From: Rhodospirillales bacterium
Lineage (GTDB): Bacteria > Pseudomonadota > Alphaproteobacteria > ATCC43930 > CGMCC-115725
Direction: 5' to 3'
Assembly: GCA_028288725.1 (NCBI GenBank)
Contig: JAQGIC010000031.1
Location: 1-57,769, forward strand
Length of the DNA: 57,769 bases
Within the stretch, counting starts at the first letter, position 1. Every line of letters begins with the position of its first letter. Position numbers and translations under genes: made by a program. Shown here piece by piece: positions 49,295-57,602 of this stretch. The notes below the pieces were generated by a model. The model had not been told where the DNA came from. It saw only the letters and a program-made list of their open reading frames with translations, and searched no databases.

Positions 49295-50398
49295 TCAGCC
49301 GTGACGGCTGCGATGGACGACCTGTTTGTCGAGCGCCTGCCAGTCCCAATCGATGCCGAGCCCCGGCTCGGCCGAGGGGATGCCATGGCCATCCTCGATC
49401 CGCATGCCGGTGTGGGTCACCAGATCGAGCTGCGGAATGAACTCGAGCCAGCGGCTGTTCGGCACCGCGCAACACAATGGCAGATGCAGTTCCATCAGGA
49501 AATGCGGGCAGACCGGCACGTTGAACGCCTCGGCCATGTGCGCGACCTTCAGCCACGGCGTGATCCCGCCGATGCGGCCGACATCGACCTGGACGATGGA
49601 GCAGGCGCCGGCCTGCAGATAGTCCTTGAACTGGCTGATGCTGTACATGGATTCGCCGACGGCGATCGGGATCGAGGTCGATCGGCAGAGACGCGCATGG
49701 GCGGCGACGTCGTCGGCGTGGACCGGTTCCTCGAACCAGGCGATGTCGAATTGCTCGTATTGGCGGGCGCGGCGGATCGCCTCGTCCAGGGCGAAGCCCT
49801 GGTTGGCGTCGGTCATCACGTCCCATTCGTTGCCGACCGCGGCCCGGACCGCGCCGATCCGCCGGACATCCTCGGCGACATGGGGACGGCCGACCTTGAG
49901 CTTGGAGCCGCCGAAGCCGCGTTCCTTGGCCTTCAAGGCTTCCTCGACCAGTTCGCTCTCGTCGATATGCAGCCAGCCGCCCTCGGTATAGTAGAGTTTG
50001 ATCCGGTCCTTGGCCCCGCCGGCGACCTTGTGCAGCGGCAGGTTGGCGCGCCGGGCGCGCAGATCCCAGAGGGCCGTGTCGATGGCGGCGATCGCGATCG
50101 AGGTGAGCGCGCCGACCGTGGTGGCGTGGACCCGGTAGAACAGGTCGCGCCAGATTTTCTCGATATCGTCCGCGTCCCGGCCGAGCAGCATCGGGACGAG
50201 GTGGTCGTCGAGCAGCTTGGCGACCGAAGAGCCGCCGGTGCCGATCGTATAGGAATAGCCGGTGCCCACGACGCCGTCCGCATCGCGGATGCGCACCATC
50301 GGCGTCTCCTGGCATTCGAAGCTCTGCACGGCATCGGTGCGCTTCACCTTGGGCGCCAGGTTCACCTGCAGCACCTCGACGGACACGATCTTGCTCAT
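49295..50398 (-). CDS. Enolase-superfamily sugar-acid dehydratase / mandelate racemase group
   Basis: 367 residues. The mandelate racemase-group residues are all there: KxK (K166, K168 in SKLKVG), metal ligands D197 (TDANQ), E223 (WFEEP) and E249 (VGES), and the D272/H299 dyad (QVDVGRIGG, CPHFLMELH). This subgroup dehydrates acid sugars or racemises 2-hydroxy acids; the substrate cannot be read from sequence. Together with the SDR gene behind it, a fuconate-, rhamnonate- or talarate-type dehydratase is the best guess. It is divergent from the GntR gene at 50526. Confidence 0.88.
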   Translation of the reverse strand: MSKIVSVEVLQVNLAPKVKRTDAVQSFECQETPMVRIRDADGVVGTGYSYTIGTGGSSVAKLLDDHLVPMLLGRDADDIEKIWRDLFYRVHATTVGALTSIAIAAIDTALWDLRARRANLPLHKVAGGAKDRIKLYYTEGGWLHIDESELVEEALKAKERGFGGSKLKVGRPHVAEDVRRIGAVRAAVGNEWDVMTDANQGFALDEAIRRARQYEQFDIAWFEEPVHADDVAAHARLCRSTSIPIAVGESMYSISQFKDYLQAGACSIVQVDVGRIGGITPWLKVAHMAEAFNVPVCPHFLMELHLPLCCAVPNSRWLEFIPQLDLVTHTGMRIEDGHGIPSAEPGLGIDWDWQALDKQVVHRSRHG

Positions 50399-50474
50399 GG
50401 CGGCTCCTCTCCCTCGGCCGATCTTGGGGCGATCGGGCTGAGCGCGATGGTCGGTTCACGGCGGGTTCGCGTCA

Positions 50475-50509
50475 AATAGAAAATTTTTCATTTTATATAT
50501 TGCATATTC
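50475..50509. promoter_or_regulatory. AT-rich operator/promoter region between dehydratase and GntR genes
   Basis: A 35-base AT-only-looking island in GC-rich surroundings. It includes GAAAATTTTTC (near-palindrome, 50479-50489) and ATATATTGCATATT (50495-50508), a loose dyad of the kind bound by FCD-type GntR regulators. GGAGG follows at 50515-50519 as the ribosome-binding site of the GntR gene. Confidence 0.45.
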
Positions 50510-50525
50510 GAGCCGGAGGCGGATC

Positions 50526-51203
50526 ATGGCCGTCATGAGCAACGTCGTCCGCGCCACTCTCTCCGAGCAGGTTCACCAGGAACTGCGCGCCCGTATTCTC
50601 GGTGGGCAGCTGCCGGGCGGGCATCGTCTGCTGCCGGAGGAGCTGGCGAACGATCTTTCGATCAGCCAGACGCCGGTGAAGGAAGCGCTGCTCCGGCTCG
50701 AAGCCGACGGTCTCGTGGTGTCGGGCTTGCGTAAGGGGGCCGTCGTGCGCCGCTTCACGCTGAAGGATGTCGAGGAGCTGTATGAAGCGCGGATCTTCGT
50801 CGAGCTCGCCTCGATCGAGGTGGCCTTCGCCCGCGGTGCCGTGACGCCCGCGTTGCTCGAGGAACTGTCGCAGACGCTGGAACAGCACGCCTACCATCTG
50901 GGCCGCGACACGATGAAGGACCTGACGACCGCGCTGGCGTTCGATCGGGAGTTTCATCAGAAGCTGGTCGAGGCGCGGGACAATTCGGTCATCGCCGGGT
51001 GGCATCGGCGCATCCTGGCGCAAACCCACACGGCCTATGTCTACCTGGTGAACGACACCAGCCGGGTCTATGGCGAGCATCGCGATATTCTGGATGCGCT
51101 CAAGGCCGGCTCCGTCACCGAGGCGCGCGACGCGCTGGAGCGGCATCTGCAACGCAGCGGCCAGGCGTTGCTCGAAAATGTCCGCCGGGCGGGAACGGCC
51201 TAG
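50526..51203 (+). CDS. GntR-family regulator, FadR/FCD subfamily
   Basis: 225 residues from ATG 50526, with GGAGG upstream. The N-terminal winged helix (LSEQVHQELRARILGGQLPGGHRLLPEELANDLSISQTPVKEALLRLEADGLV, ~12-65) is followed by the all-helical FCD domain (LYEARIFVELASIEVAFARGAV, FHQKLVEARDNSVIAGWHRRILAQ, EHRDILDALKAGSVTEARDALERHLQRSG) with the metal-binding D/H positions of the family. It likely controls the divergent dehydratase-SDR pair and perhaps the Ldh and MHS genes downstream, in response to a hydroxy acid. Confidence 0.9.
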   Translation: MAVMSNVVRATLSEQVHQELRARILGGQLPGGHRLLPEELANDLSISQTPVKEALLRLEADGLVVSGLRKGAVVRRFTLKDVEELYEARIFVELASIEVAFARGAVTPALLEELSQTLEQHAYHLGRDTMKDLTTALAFDREFHQKLVEARDNSVIAGWHRRILAQTHTAYVYLVNDTSRVYGEHRDILDALKAGSVTEARDALERHLQRSGQALLENVRRAGTA

Positions 51204-51238
51204 AGCATGGTTCGCCTCCGCGTAATCGAACCATGCTC
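51203..51238. repeat. Perfect 12-bp inverted repeat, intergenic hairpin
   Basis: GAGCATGGTTCG (51203-51214) pairs perfectly with CGAACCATGCTC (51227-51238) around a 12-base loop. It begins on the last base of the GntR stop codon. It could end the GntR transcript, but no U-tract follows on either side. It looks like the intergenic palindromic repeats of alphaproteobacteria. Confidence 0.65.
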
Positions 51239-51263
51239 GGACATTATTGATCTGGCGCGAATT

Positions 51264-51297
51264 CTTTCCGCTTGGATGCTTCCATCCAAACGGAAAG
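51264..51297. repeat. 15-bp inverted repeat hairpin, second of the pair
   Basis: CTTTCCGCTTGGATG (51264-51278) pairs with CATCCAAACGGAAAG (51283-51297) with one mismatch and a 4-base loop. It lies 25 bases after the hairpin at 51203-51238. The rest of the gap up to 51434 holds no gene I can support; GGGGAAACG near 51332 could be a decayed ribosome-binding site. Confidence 0.65.
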
Positions 51298-51434
51298 CGC
51301 TTTAGCGGTTCGAATAAAAATAAAAGTCTTCCGGGGAAACGCATGAGCTTGGCACGATCATCGGCCTTCGATGCCGCGACATCCGGTGGTGTCCATCGGA
51401 AGGTTTTCACGACGCCGTTCGGGCGGGCCGGCCA

Positions 51435-52475
51435 ATGATCGTCCAGGTCCAGGCGATGCGGGACTTCGCGCGGACGCTGCTCGTCCGCGCCGCCATGCCG
51501 GTCGACAAGGCCGATGCCGTCGCCGACATCCTGGTCGAGGGCGAGCTGCTCGGGCGCTCGACCCACGGTCTGGCGCTGCTGGCGCCCTACCTGAAGGAAA
51601 TCGAGAGCGGCGGCATGCGGCTCGAGGGCGAGCCGGAAATCCTCGCCGATTTCGCCGCCTGCCTCGCCTGGAACGGTCGCAAGCTGCCGGGTCCGTGGCT
51701 GATCCTGCAGGCGATGGACGCGGCGATGGCGCGGGCCGAGCGCTTCGGCATGGCCGCGGTCACGATCCAGCGCAGCCATCATACCGCCTCGCTCGGCGCC
51801 TACCTGTCGCGGGCGACGGCGCGCGGCTATCTGATGCTGCTGACCCTGACCGATCCGGGCTTTTCCAGCGTGGCGCCCTATGGCGGGACCGCGCCGGTGC
51901 TGACCTCGAACCCGATCGCGTTCGGCGCGCCGACCGGGGGCGATCCGATCCTGGTCGACGTCTCGACCTCGCTGCTGACCAACGCCATGGTGGCAAAGCG
52001 CAAGCGCGAAGGGCGGGATTTCGACCAGCCCTGGCTGCTCGACGCCGCGGGCGCGCCCTCGACCGATCCGAACGTGATCTTCGCCGATCCGCCCGGCACG
52101 GTGCTGCCGCTGGGCGGGCTCGACGCCGGCCACAAGGGCTACGGCATCGGCATGATGATCGAACTGCTGACTGGCTGTCTGTCGGGCCACGGGCGGGCCG
52201 AGCCCAAGGAAGGCTGGAGCGCGTCGGTCTTCATCCTGATGATCGATCCGGCCGCGTTCGGCAGCAACGATGCCTATCTGCGCCAGGTCGAGGCGCTGGC
52301 GGCAGCCTGTCACGCCTCGCCGCCGCGTCCCGGTTTCGACCGCGTGCGGTTGCCGGGTGAGGCGAGCGCACGCCGCCGGGAAGCACAGCTGCGCCACGGC
52401 ATGGCACTCGGCCCCGACATCCTGTCGGCCATCGCCCCCTGGGCGGAAAAGCTCGGGGTGCCGTTACCCCGCTGA
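51435..52475 (+). CDS. Ldh-family (type 2) malate/L-lactate-like dehydrogenase
   Basis: 346 residues. The family signature near the start is AVADILVEGELLGRSTHGLALLAPYLKEIESGG (His in STHG), then ITIQRSHHTASLGAYL-type NAD-binding loop (AVTIQRSHHTASLGAYLSRATARGYL), the PYGGTAPVLTSNPIAFGAP stretch and AGHKGYGIGMMIELLTGCLSG. These are not the Rossmann-type malate/lactate dehydrogenases but the MdH/ComC/Ldh2 fold, which oxidises 2-hydroxy acids such as L-lactate, malate, sulfolactate or ureidoglycolate with NAD(P). Here it could finish the hydroxy-acid pathway of the surrounding module. Confidence 0.88.
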   Translation: MIVQVQAMRDFARTLLVRAAMPVDKADAVADILVEGELLGRSTHGLALLAPYLKEIESGGMRLEGEPEILADFAACLAWNGRKLPGPWLILQAMDAAMARAERFGMAAVTIQRSHHTASLGAYLSRATARGYLMLLTLTDPGFSSVAPYGGTAPVLTSNPIAFGAPTGGDPILVDVSTSLLTNAMVAKRKREGRDFDQPWLLDAAGAPSTDPNVIFADPPGTVLPLGGLDAGHKGYGIGMMIELLTGCLSGHGRAEPKEGWSASVFILMIDPAAFGSNDAYLRQVEALAAACHASPPRPGFDRVRLPGEASARRREAQLRHGMALGPDILSAIAPWAEKLGVPLPR

Positions 52476-52531
52476 CCATGAACGAGCCGGCGCGAAGCCC
52501 GGCCGACGAAACGAATAAGGGAGGCGATGCC

Positions 52532-53869
52532 ATGACGACGATCCAATCCACCGCGATCCATGCCCCGGATGCGCCGGCAATCGATGCCGCCAATATCCGC
52601 AAGGCGGTCTGGGCCGCGACGGTCGGCACCATCATCGAATGGTACGACTATGCGCTCTACGGCGCCGCTTCGGGCCTGATCATCAACAAGTTGTTCTTTC
52701 CGCAGCTGTCGCCGGTCGCGGGCGTGCTGGCGGCCTTCGCCACCTTCGCCGTCGGCTTCTTCACCCGGCCGCTCGGCGGTCTGATCATTTCGCATTTCGG
52801 CGACAAGGTCGGACGCAAGCCGGCGCTGGTCTTCACCGTGGCGCTGATGGGCTTTTCGACCGTGGCCATCGGGTTGCTGCCCGACTTCAACCATATCGGC
52901 ATCGCGGCACCCCTGCTGCTCGTGCTGTGCCGCTTGATCCAGGGGTTCGGGGCCGGCGCCGAATACGCGGGCGCGGTGACGCTGGTGTCGGAATATGTGC
53001 CGGCGTCGCGCCGCGGCTATTACACCTCGTATCTGCAATCGGCGACGATCGTCGGCATTCTGATCGCGACCTTCTCCTTCCTCGCCCTCTCGGCCATGCC
53101 CGAGGCCGACATGCTCAGCTGGGGCTGGCGCATCCCGTTCCTGTTTTCGGCACTGCTGTTCCTCGTCGCGCTCTACATCCGCAACCGGCTGGACGAGACG
53201 CCGGAATATGTCGTCGCGATGGAAAAGGCCGCGGCGACCCGGCGCGAGAACCGCGTGCCGCTCGGCGAGCTGCTGCGCAACAGCCCGCGGGAGACGCTGC
53301 TGGGCTTCCTGGCCGTCACTGGCCATAACGCGAACGCCTATATCCTGAACGCCTTCGCGCTCAGCTATATGACCAACACGCTGAAGATGCCGCGCACCGA
53401 CTCCCTGATGGCGGTCATCGCCGCGACGGCGGTCGGCGTCGTCACCACCCCGATCATCGGCGCCATCTCCGACCGTATCGGCTATGCGAAGGTGTTTCTG
53501 TCGGGCGCGGTGTTCATGATGCTGTTCGCCTTTCCCCTGTTCGCGCTGCTCGATACCGGAAACGCGGTCCTGGCGACCGTCGGCATGGGGCTCGCCTATG
53601 GCCTGGGCTTCGGCGGCATGGCGGGGGCGCAGGGCGCCTTCCTGGCGAACCTGTTCCCGACGCGCTACCGCTTTTCCGGCATCGCCTTCGCCCGCGAGCT
53701 GAACAGCCTGCTCATCGCCGGTCCGACGCCCTTCATCGCCTCGGCCCTGGTGGCCATGTCGGACGGCAGCCCGAGGCTGGTGATCCTCTACCTCATCATC
53801 TGCTGCACCCTCACCGCCGTCTCGGTCTGGGCCGCGCGAGGGCGCGGCGTCAACACGGGCGCCCGATAG
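52532..53869 (+). CDS. MHS-family (MFS) metabolite:proton symporter
   Basis: 445 residues from ATG 52532, seven bases after AAGGGAGG; an in-frame ATG at 52478 would add 18 odd residues. Twelve helices. Typical MHS features are VGTIIEWYDYALYG at the first helix, FATFAVGFFTRPLGGLIISHFGDKVGRKPAL around loop 2-3, and LCRLIQGFGAGAEYAGAV. Members import citrate, shikimate, ketoglutarate, proline or related acids with protons. It is the likely uptake system for the substrate of the dehydratase-SDR-Ldh module. Confidence 0.9.
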   Translation: MTTIQSTAIHAPDAPAIDAANIRKAVWAATVGTIIEWYDYALYGAASGLIINKLFFPQLSPVAGVLAAFATFAVGFFTRPLGGLIISHFGDKVGRKPALVFTVALMGFSTVAIGLLPDFNHIGIAAPLLLVLCRLIQGFGAGAEYAGAVTLVSEYVPASRRGYYTSYLQSATIVGILIATFSFLALSAMPEADMLSWGWRIPFLFSALLFLVALYIRNRLDETPEYVVAMEKAAATRRENRVPLGELLRNSPRETLLGFLAVTGHNANAYILNAFALSYMTNTLKMPRTDSLMAVIAATAVGVVTTPIIGAISDRIGYAKVFLSGAVFMMLFAFPLFALLDTGNAVLATVGMGLAYGLGFGGMAGAQGAFLANLFPTRYRFSGIAFARELNSLLIAGPTPFIASALVAMSDGSPRLVILYLIICCTLTAVSVWAARGRGVNTGAR

Positions 53870-53984
53870 GCGGGGGCGTCCAGAGGGCCGCCCATAGGTC
53901 GACCAAACTTCCACACAGGTGTGGCGGTGGTCGGATGGAGTACCAACCGTTCATCCAGTCCAGTTCTCTTCAGGATGACGATAA

Positions 53985-54452
53985 ATGTCGATTGACCTGC
54001 CCCGTCGCCCCGCGACACCCTTTCCGACCGCACCGAATGCCGCCGCCGCGACGACCCCTTCGCCGGAGGCGCCGAAGACCGACACGAAGGCCCGCCAGAT
54101 GCGGGTCGGCCGCGGGCTCAAACTCTCCGGCCAGATCACCGGCTGCGACCGGCTTCTGGTCGAAGGCGATGTCGAGGCCACGCTGCTCGAATGCAGCACG
54201 ATCGAACTCGCCGGATCGGGTGTGTTCAAGGGGGCCGCCACGGTCGACGATGCCGAGATCTCGGGGCGCTACGAGGGGGCGCTGACCGTCCGAAAGCGCC
54301 TGTTCATTCACGCCGGCGGGCAGGTCACGGGGACGATCCGATATGGCCAGCTCGAGGTCGACCTGGGCGGCCAGCTTTCCGGCGACGTCGGCACCGATGT
54401 CCTGGCGATAGCCCGGGAGGAGCTCCGGGCATCGCAAAAATCCGGCCGGTAG
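53985..54452 (+). CDS. Bactofilin (polymer-forming cytoskeletal protein)
   Basis: 155 residues. A proline/alanine/threonine-rich, disordered N-terminus (~1-40) precedes the beta-helical bactofilin core: RVGRGLKLSGQITGCDRLLVEGDVEATLLECSTIELAGSGVFKGAATVDDAEISGRYEGALTVRKRLFIHAGGQVTGTIRYGQLEVDLGGQLSGDV, with the regular hydrophobic/glycine spacing of right-handed solenoid coils. Bactofilins self-assemble without nucleotide into filaments that scaffold cell-wall enzymes or stalk and polarity factors. It stands alone between a transporter gene and hpnN. Confidence 0.9.
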   Translation: MSIDLPRRPATPFPTAPNAAAATTPSPEAPKTDTKARQMRVGRGLKLSGQITGCDRLLVEGDVEATLLECSTIELAGSGVFKGAATVDDAEISGRYEGALTVRKRLFIHAGGQVTGTIRYGQLEVDLGGQLSGDVGTDVLAIAREELRASQKSGR

Positions 54453-54497
54453 GCGGCGGGACCATACGACCAGGCGCCGGCTGCGGGCCCTGAGGCG

Positions 54498-54659
54498 CGA
54501 GTTTTTTTCGCGCCGCTTGCGCTCGCCCGGAATCTGATGACGGCGATGATCGGTCATCTTCGCCCAGCCGCGGATTTCCTCGCCGATTCTGAGGCAGGCG
54601 ACGCACCGGCCGGTCTTGCGATCCATCCGGCAGATATCGACGCAACCAATGCCGCCGCT
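54498..54659 (-). pseudogene. DUF1289-type cysteine protein, broken ends
   Basis: On the minus strand, from about 54659 the frame reads SGGIGCVDICRMDRKTGRCVACLRIGEEIRGWAKMTD and then RRHQIPGERKRREKN. This has the CxxxC...CxxC and EI.GW layout of the small DUF1289 proteins (about 60-70 residues). No usable start exists upstream in this frame (stop 42 codons before the ATG at 54626, which would cut off the first cysteines). Downstream the frame runs on past the usual end through the antisense of the bactofilin gene. Another frame starting at TTG 54702 joins at the same place, so a frameshift near 54660 is likely. A non-standard start is the alternative. Confidence 0.55.
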
Positions 54660-54946
54660 GTTCGCCGCCTTCCGATGGCCCGAGCGCGATGCGTTCGGCC
54701 AATGTTGGGAAGAATCAATCTCCCGTCGGTATGCAGGTCGCGCCGTCGCGCCCTACAGTCGGTCGAACACGGAAGGCGCCCTCTACGCAGCGGGGAGCTG
54801 GAGCACGCCCGGACCGACGCTTCCCCACCGCCTTGCAAGTCCTCCCACCGAAAGGAAAATTTTAGTACCGCGCGCGCCTTTTTGTCTTCAGTGAGTGCGT
54901 TTGCGAATTGTATAGACGTAGGACGCGGATTTGGAAATGGAACGGC
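54660..54946. other. Gap upstream of hpnN
   Basis: About 285 bases with no supported gene. It should contain the hpnN promoter; the part 54855-54950 is AT-richer, with AAAGGAAAATTTTAG at 54849-54863. A hairpin, GGCGCGA...TCGCGCC with a T-run in its loop (54500-54520), lies inside the DUF1289 relic. Confidence 0.4.
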
Positions 54947-57580
54947 GTGATTAATTTACTCGCAAGACTTGTGGAATTCTGCCGACGTAGAGCGCCATTT
55001 ATTCTGGCGGTAACCGCGCTTCTCACCATTTTTGGCGGGATCTATTCTGCTCAAAATCTGCGTGTCGACACCGATACCGACAAGCTGGTATCGCCCGATC
55101 TCCCCTGGCAAAAGCAGGTGGCGGATTACGCGCGATCCTTCCCGCAGTCGACGTCGCAGACGGTCGTCGTGGTCGAAGGCCCGGCAGCGGATGCCGTCGA
55201 GGATGCGACCGCCAGCCTGAGCGCGGCACTCGCAAAGCGCAGCGACATATTCAAGACGGTCAGACGGCCGGATGCCGGGCCCTTCTTCGACACGCATCGG
55301 CTGCTGTTCCTGCCCGTCAAGGAACTCGGCGCGCTGTCGGACCAGCTCGCGACCGCGCAGCCGCTGATCGCGACGCTGGATGGCGACCCCAATCTGCGCG
55401 GCCTGTTCGGCCTGCTGGATCAGGCGGTGAAAAGCGCCGCCGGAAGGGGCGCGTCGTTGGACGTGTTGAAAGCGCCGATCCAGGCTTTCGCCGACGCCAC
55501 CCAATCCGTCGTGGACGGCAACGCCGCCCCGGTTCAATGGCGCGCGCTCGTGACCGGGACCCAGGCCTCGCCCGAGGATCTGCGGAAGTTCATTCTGGTT
55601 CAACCGATCCTGGATCCGGACGCGCTGCAGCCCGGCGCGAAGGCGAGCGAGGTCATCCGCCAAGCGGCCGGTGCGCTTGGTCTGGCCCGGCAGCATGTCG
55701 TGGTCGGCCTCACCGGCGATATCCCGCTCGCCGACGACGAGTTCGCCAGCGTCACCGAGGGCGCCGGGACCGCGACGCTGGTGTCGCTCGTGCTGGTCGG
55801 GCTCATCCTGCTGGCGGGACTGCGCACGCCGCGTCTGATCGTGGCGATCGGCCTGACCCTCATCGTCGGCCTGATCGCCACCGCGGCATTCGCGACCGCC
55901 GTGGTCGGCACGCTCAATATGATCTCGGTCGCTTTCGCCGTATTGTTCATCGGCATCGCCGTCGATTTCGGCATCCAGTTTTCGATGCGCTTCCAGGAGG
56001 AAGTCTATCAGGCGACCGGCGAGGCGCCCGAGGTCGATCGGGCCACCGTCAATAGGCGGGCCCTCGAGCGCGCCGCCAAGGGGATCTGCAAACCGCTGGC
56101 GATCGCGGCGACGGCCGCGGGCATCGGCTTCTATTCCTTCCTGCCGACCGACTATCGCGGCGTGTCGGAGCTGGGGGTGATCGCCGGCACCAGCATGTTC
56201 ATCGCCTTGCTGGCTAACCTCACGGTGCTTCCGGCGTTGCTTTCGGTCATGCCGACCCGGGACAAGCCGCGCCATGGCGGGTTTCTGTGGGCCCGCCCCG
56301 TCGATCGCTGGCTGCAACACCGGGCCCGGCCGATCGTGCTCGTGGCCTTTGTGCTGGGGTTGGCGGCTCTCGCCGCCACGACCCTGCTCCGCTTCGATGC
56401 GGATCCGATCGACATCAAGGATCCGGAGCGAGAGTCCGTCAGGCTTGCGACCGAACTCGCCCAGGATCCGCTTGCCTCGCCCTACAGCATCGAGCTCCTG
56501 ACGGGAAACCTCGAGGCCGCTCAAAACCTGGTCCATCGGCTGGAGCTCCTGCCCGAGGTCCGTCAGGTCGTGACCTTGGCGAGCTTCATCCCGGATCGGC
56601 AGGATGCCAAGCTCGAGATTCTCGACGATCTCAAAATGATGATGGGGCCGATCCTCGATCACGGCGCGCCCCTGGAACCGCCGAAGCCGGACGAGGAGCT
56701 GATGGCGGCCAAACGCTTCGAAAGCGATTTCGAGGTGTTTCTGGCCGGCCCCCACGGCGCCGAGTTGGGCGCTGCCGGACCGAATTTCGCCCGCTCGCTC
56801 GGACGATGGCTGAAGACGGCGACCGAGGCGGATACGATTCCGTTGCGCTCGGCGCTCCTGGCCGGATTCGAGGGCCGCCTCGACGGGCTGCGGAAATCGC
56901 TTGGGGCCGCGCGGGTCACGATCGACGGCATTCCGCCCGAGATCAAAGCCGATTGGATCAGCGGCGACGGCCGCGCGCGAATTTCGATCTTTCCCAAGGG
57001 AAACATGCGTGACGGCCGCCAATTCGCGCAATTCGTCGCCGCGGTCAGAGATGTGGCGCCGGAAGCGACGGGAATGCCTGTCGTCACCATCGAATCGGCC
57101 GCCATCGTCAGCCACGCTTTCGTCTTTTCATCCCTGCTCGCGTTGGCCGCCATCACCGCCGTTCTGGTGGTTATCCTGCGGCGGCTCAAGGATGTCCTCT
57201 TGGTGCTCGTGCCGCTCGGGCTCGCCACGCTCTATACGCTGGGCACCCTCGTCGCGATCGGCATGGCTTTCAACTACGTCAACGTGATCGCCATTCCGCT
57301 GCTGCTCGGTGTCGGCGTCGCGTTCAATATCTATTTCGTCATCGCCTGGCGGGACAGCCGGGGGCCCGTGGCGCTGCTGCAGACATCGACCGCGCGGGCC
57401 GTGGTGTTCAGTGCCTGCACGACGTCCACCGCCTTCGCGAGCCTGGCGCTTTCCCCGCATCGCGGCATGGCGAGTTGCGGCATATTGCTGATCCTGGCCC
57501 TGGGCTACGTCCTCTTGTCGACGATCATCATTCAACCGGCCCTGATGATCCTGTGGGGCCGGGGGCGCTCCGTCTCGTGA
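54947..57580 (+). CDS. hpnN: Hopanoid transporter HpnN (RND/MMPL superfamily)
   Basis: 877 residues from GTG 54947 (a TTG 13 codons upstream is less likely). Two repeated halves each have a large periplasmic loop and six helices. The start is FCRRRAPFILAVTALLTIFGGIYSAQNLRVDTDTDKLVSPDLPWQ; the first membrane bundle has SVAFAVLFIGIAVDFGIQFSMRFQEE (the GxxxDF motif of MMPL proteins), and the second has VIAIPLLLGVGVAFNIYFVIAWRD. Length and motifs match HpnN, which moves hopanoids from the inner to the outer membrane. No other hopanoid gene is in the window. It is followed by a convergent gene end at 57603. Confidence 0.88.
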   Translation: MINLLARLVEFCRRRAPFILAVTALLTIFGGIYSAQNLRVDTDTDKLVSPDLPWQKQVADYARSFPQSTSQTVVVVEGPAADAVEDATASLSAALAKRSDIFKTVRRPDAGPFFDTHRLLFLPVKELGALSDQLATAQPLIATLDGDPNLRGLFGLLDQAVKSAAGRGASLDVLKAPIQAFADATQSVVDGNAAPVQWRALVTGTQASPEDLRKFILVQPILDPDALQPGAKASEVIRQAAGALGLARQHVVVGLTGDIPLADDEFASVTEGAGTATLVSLVLVGLILLAGLRTPRLIVAIGLTLIVGLIATAAFATAVVGTLNMISVAFAVLFIGIAVDFGIQFSMRFQEEVYQATGEAPEVDRATVNRRALERAAKGICKPLAIAATAAGIGFYSFLPTDYRGVSELGVIAGTSMFIALLANLTVLPALLSVMPTRDKPRHGGFLWARPVDRWLQHRARPIVLVAFVLGLAALAATTLLRFDADPIDIKDPERESVRLATELAQDPLASPYSIELLTGNLEAAQNLVHRLELLPEVRQVVTLASFIPDRQDAKLEILDDLKMMMGPILDHGAPLEPPKPDEELMAAKRFESDFEVFLAGPHGAELGAAGPNFARSLGRWLKTATEADTIPLRSALLAGFEGRLDGLRKSLGAARVTIDGIPPEIKADWISGDGRARISIFPKGNMRDGRQFAQFVAAVRDVAPEATGMPVVTIESAAIVSHAFVFSSLLALAAITAVLVVILRRLKDVLLVLVPLGLATLYTLGTLVAIGMAFNYVNVIAIPLLLGVGVAFNIYFVIAWRDSRGPVALLQTSTARAVVFSACTTSTAFASLALSPHRGMASCGILLILALGYVLLSTIIIQPALMILWGRGRSVS

Positions 57581-57602
57581 GGCCGGTTGGCACCGCCCGG
57601 TC

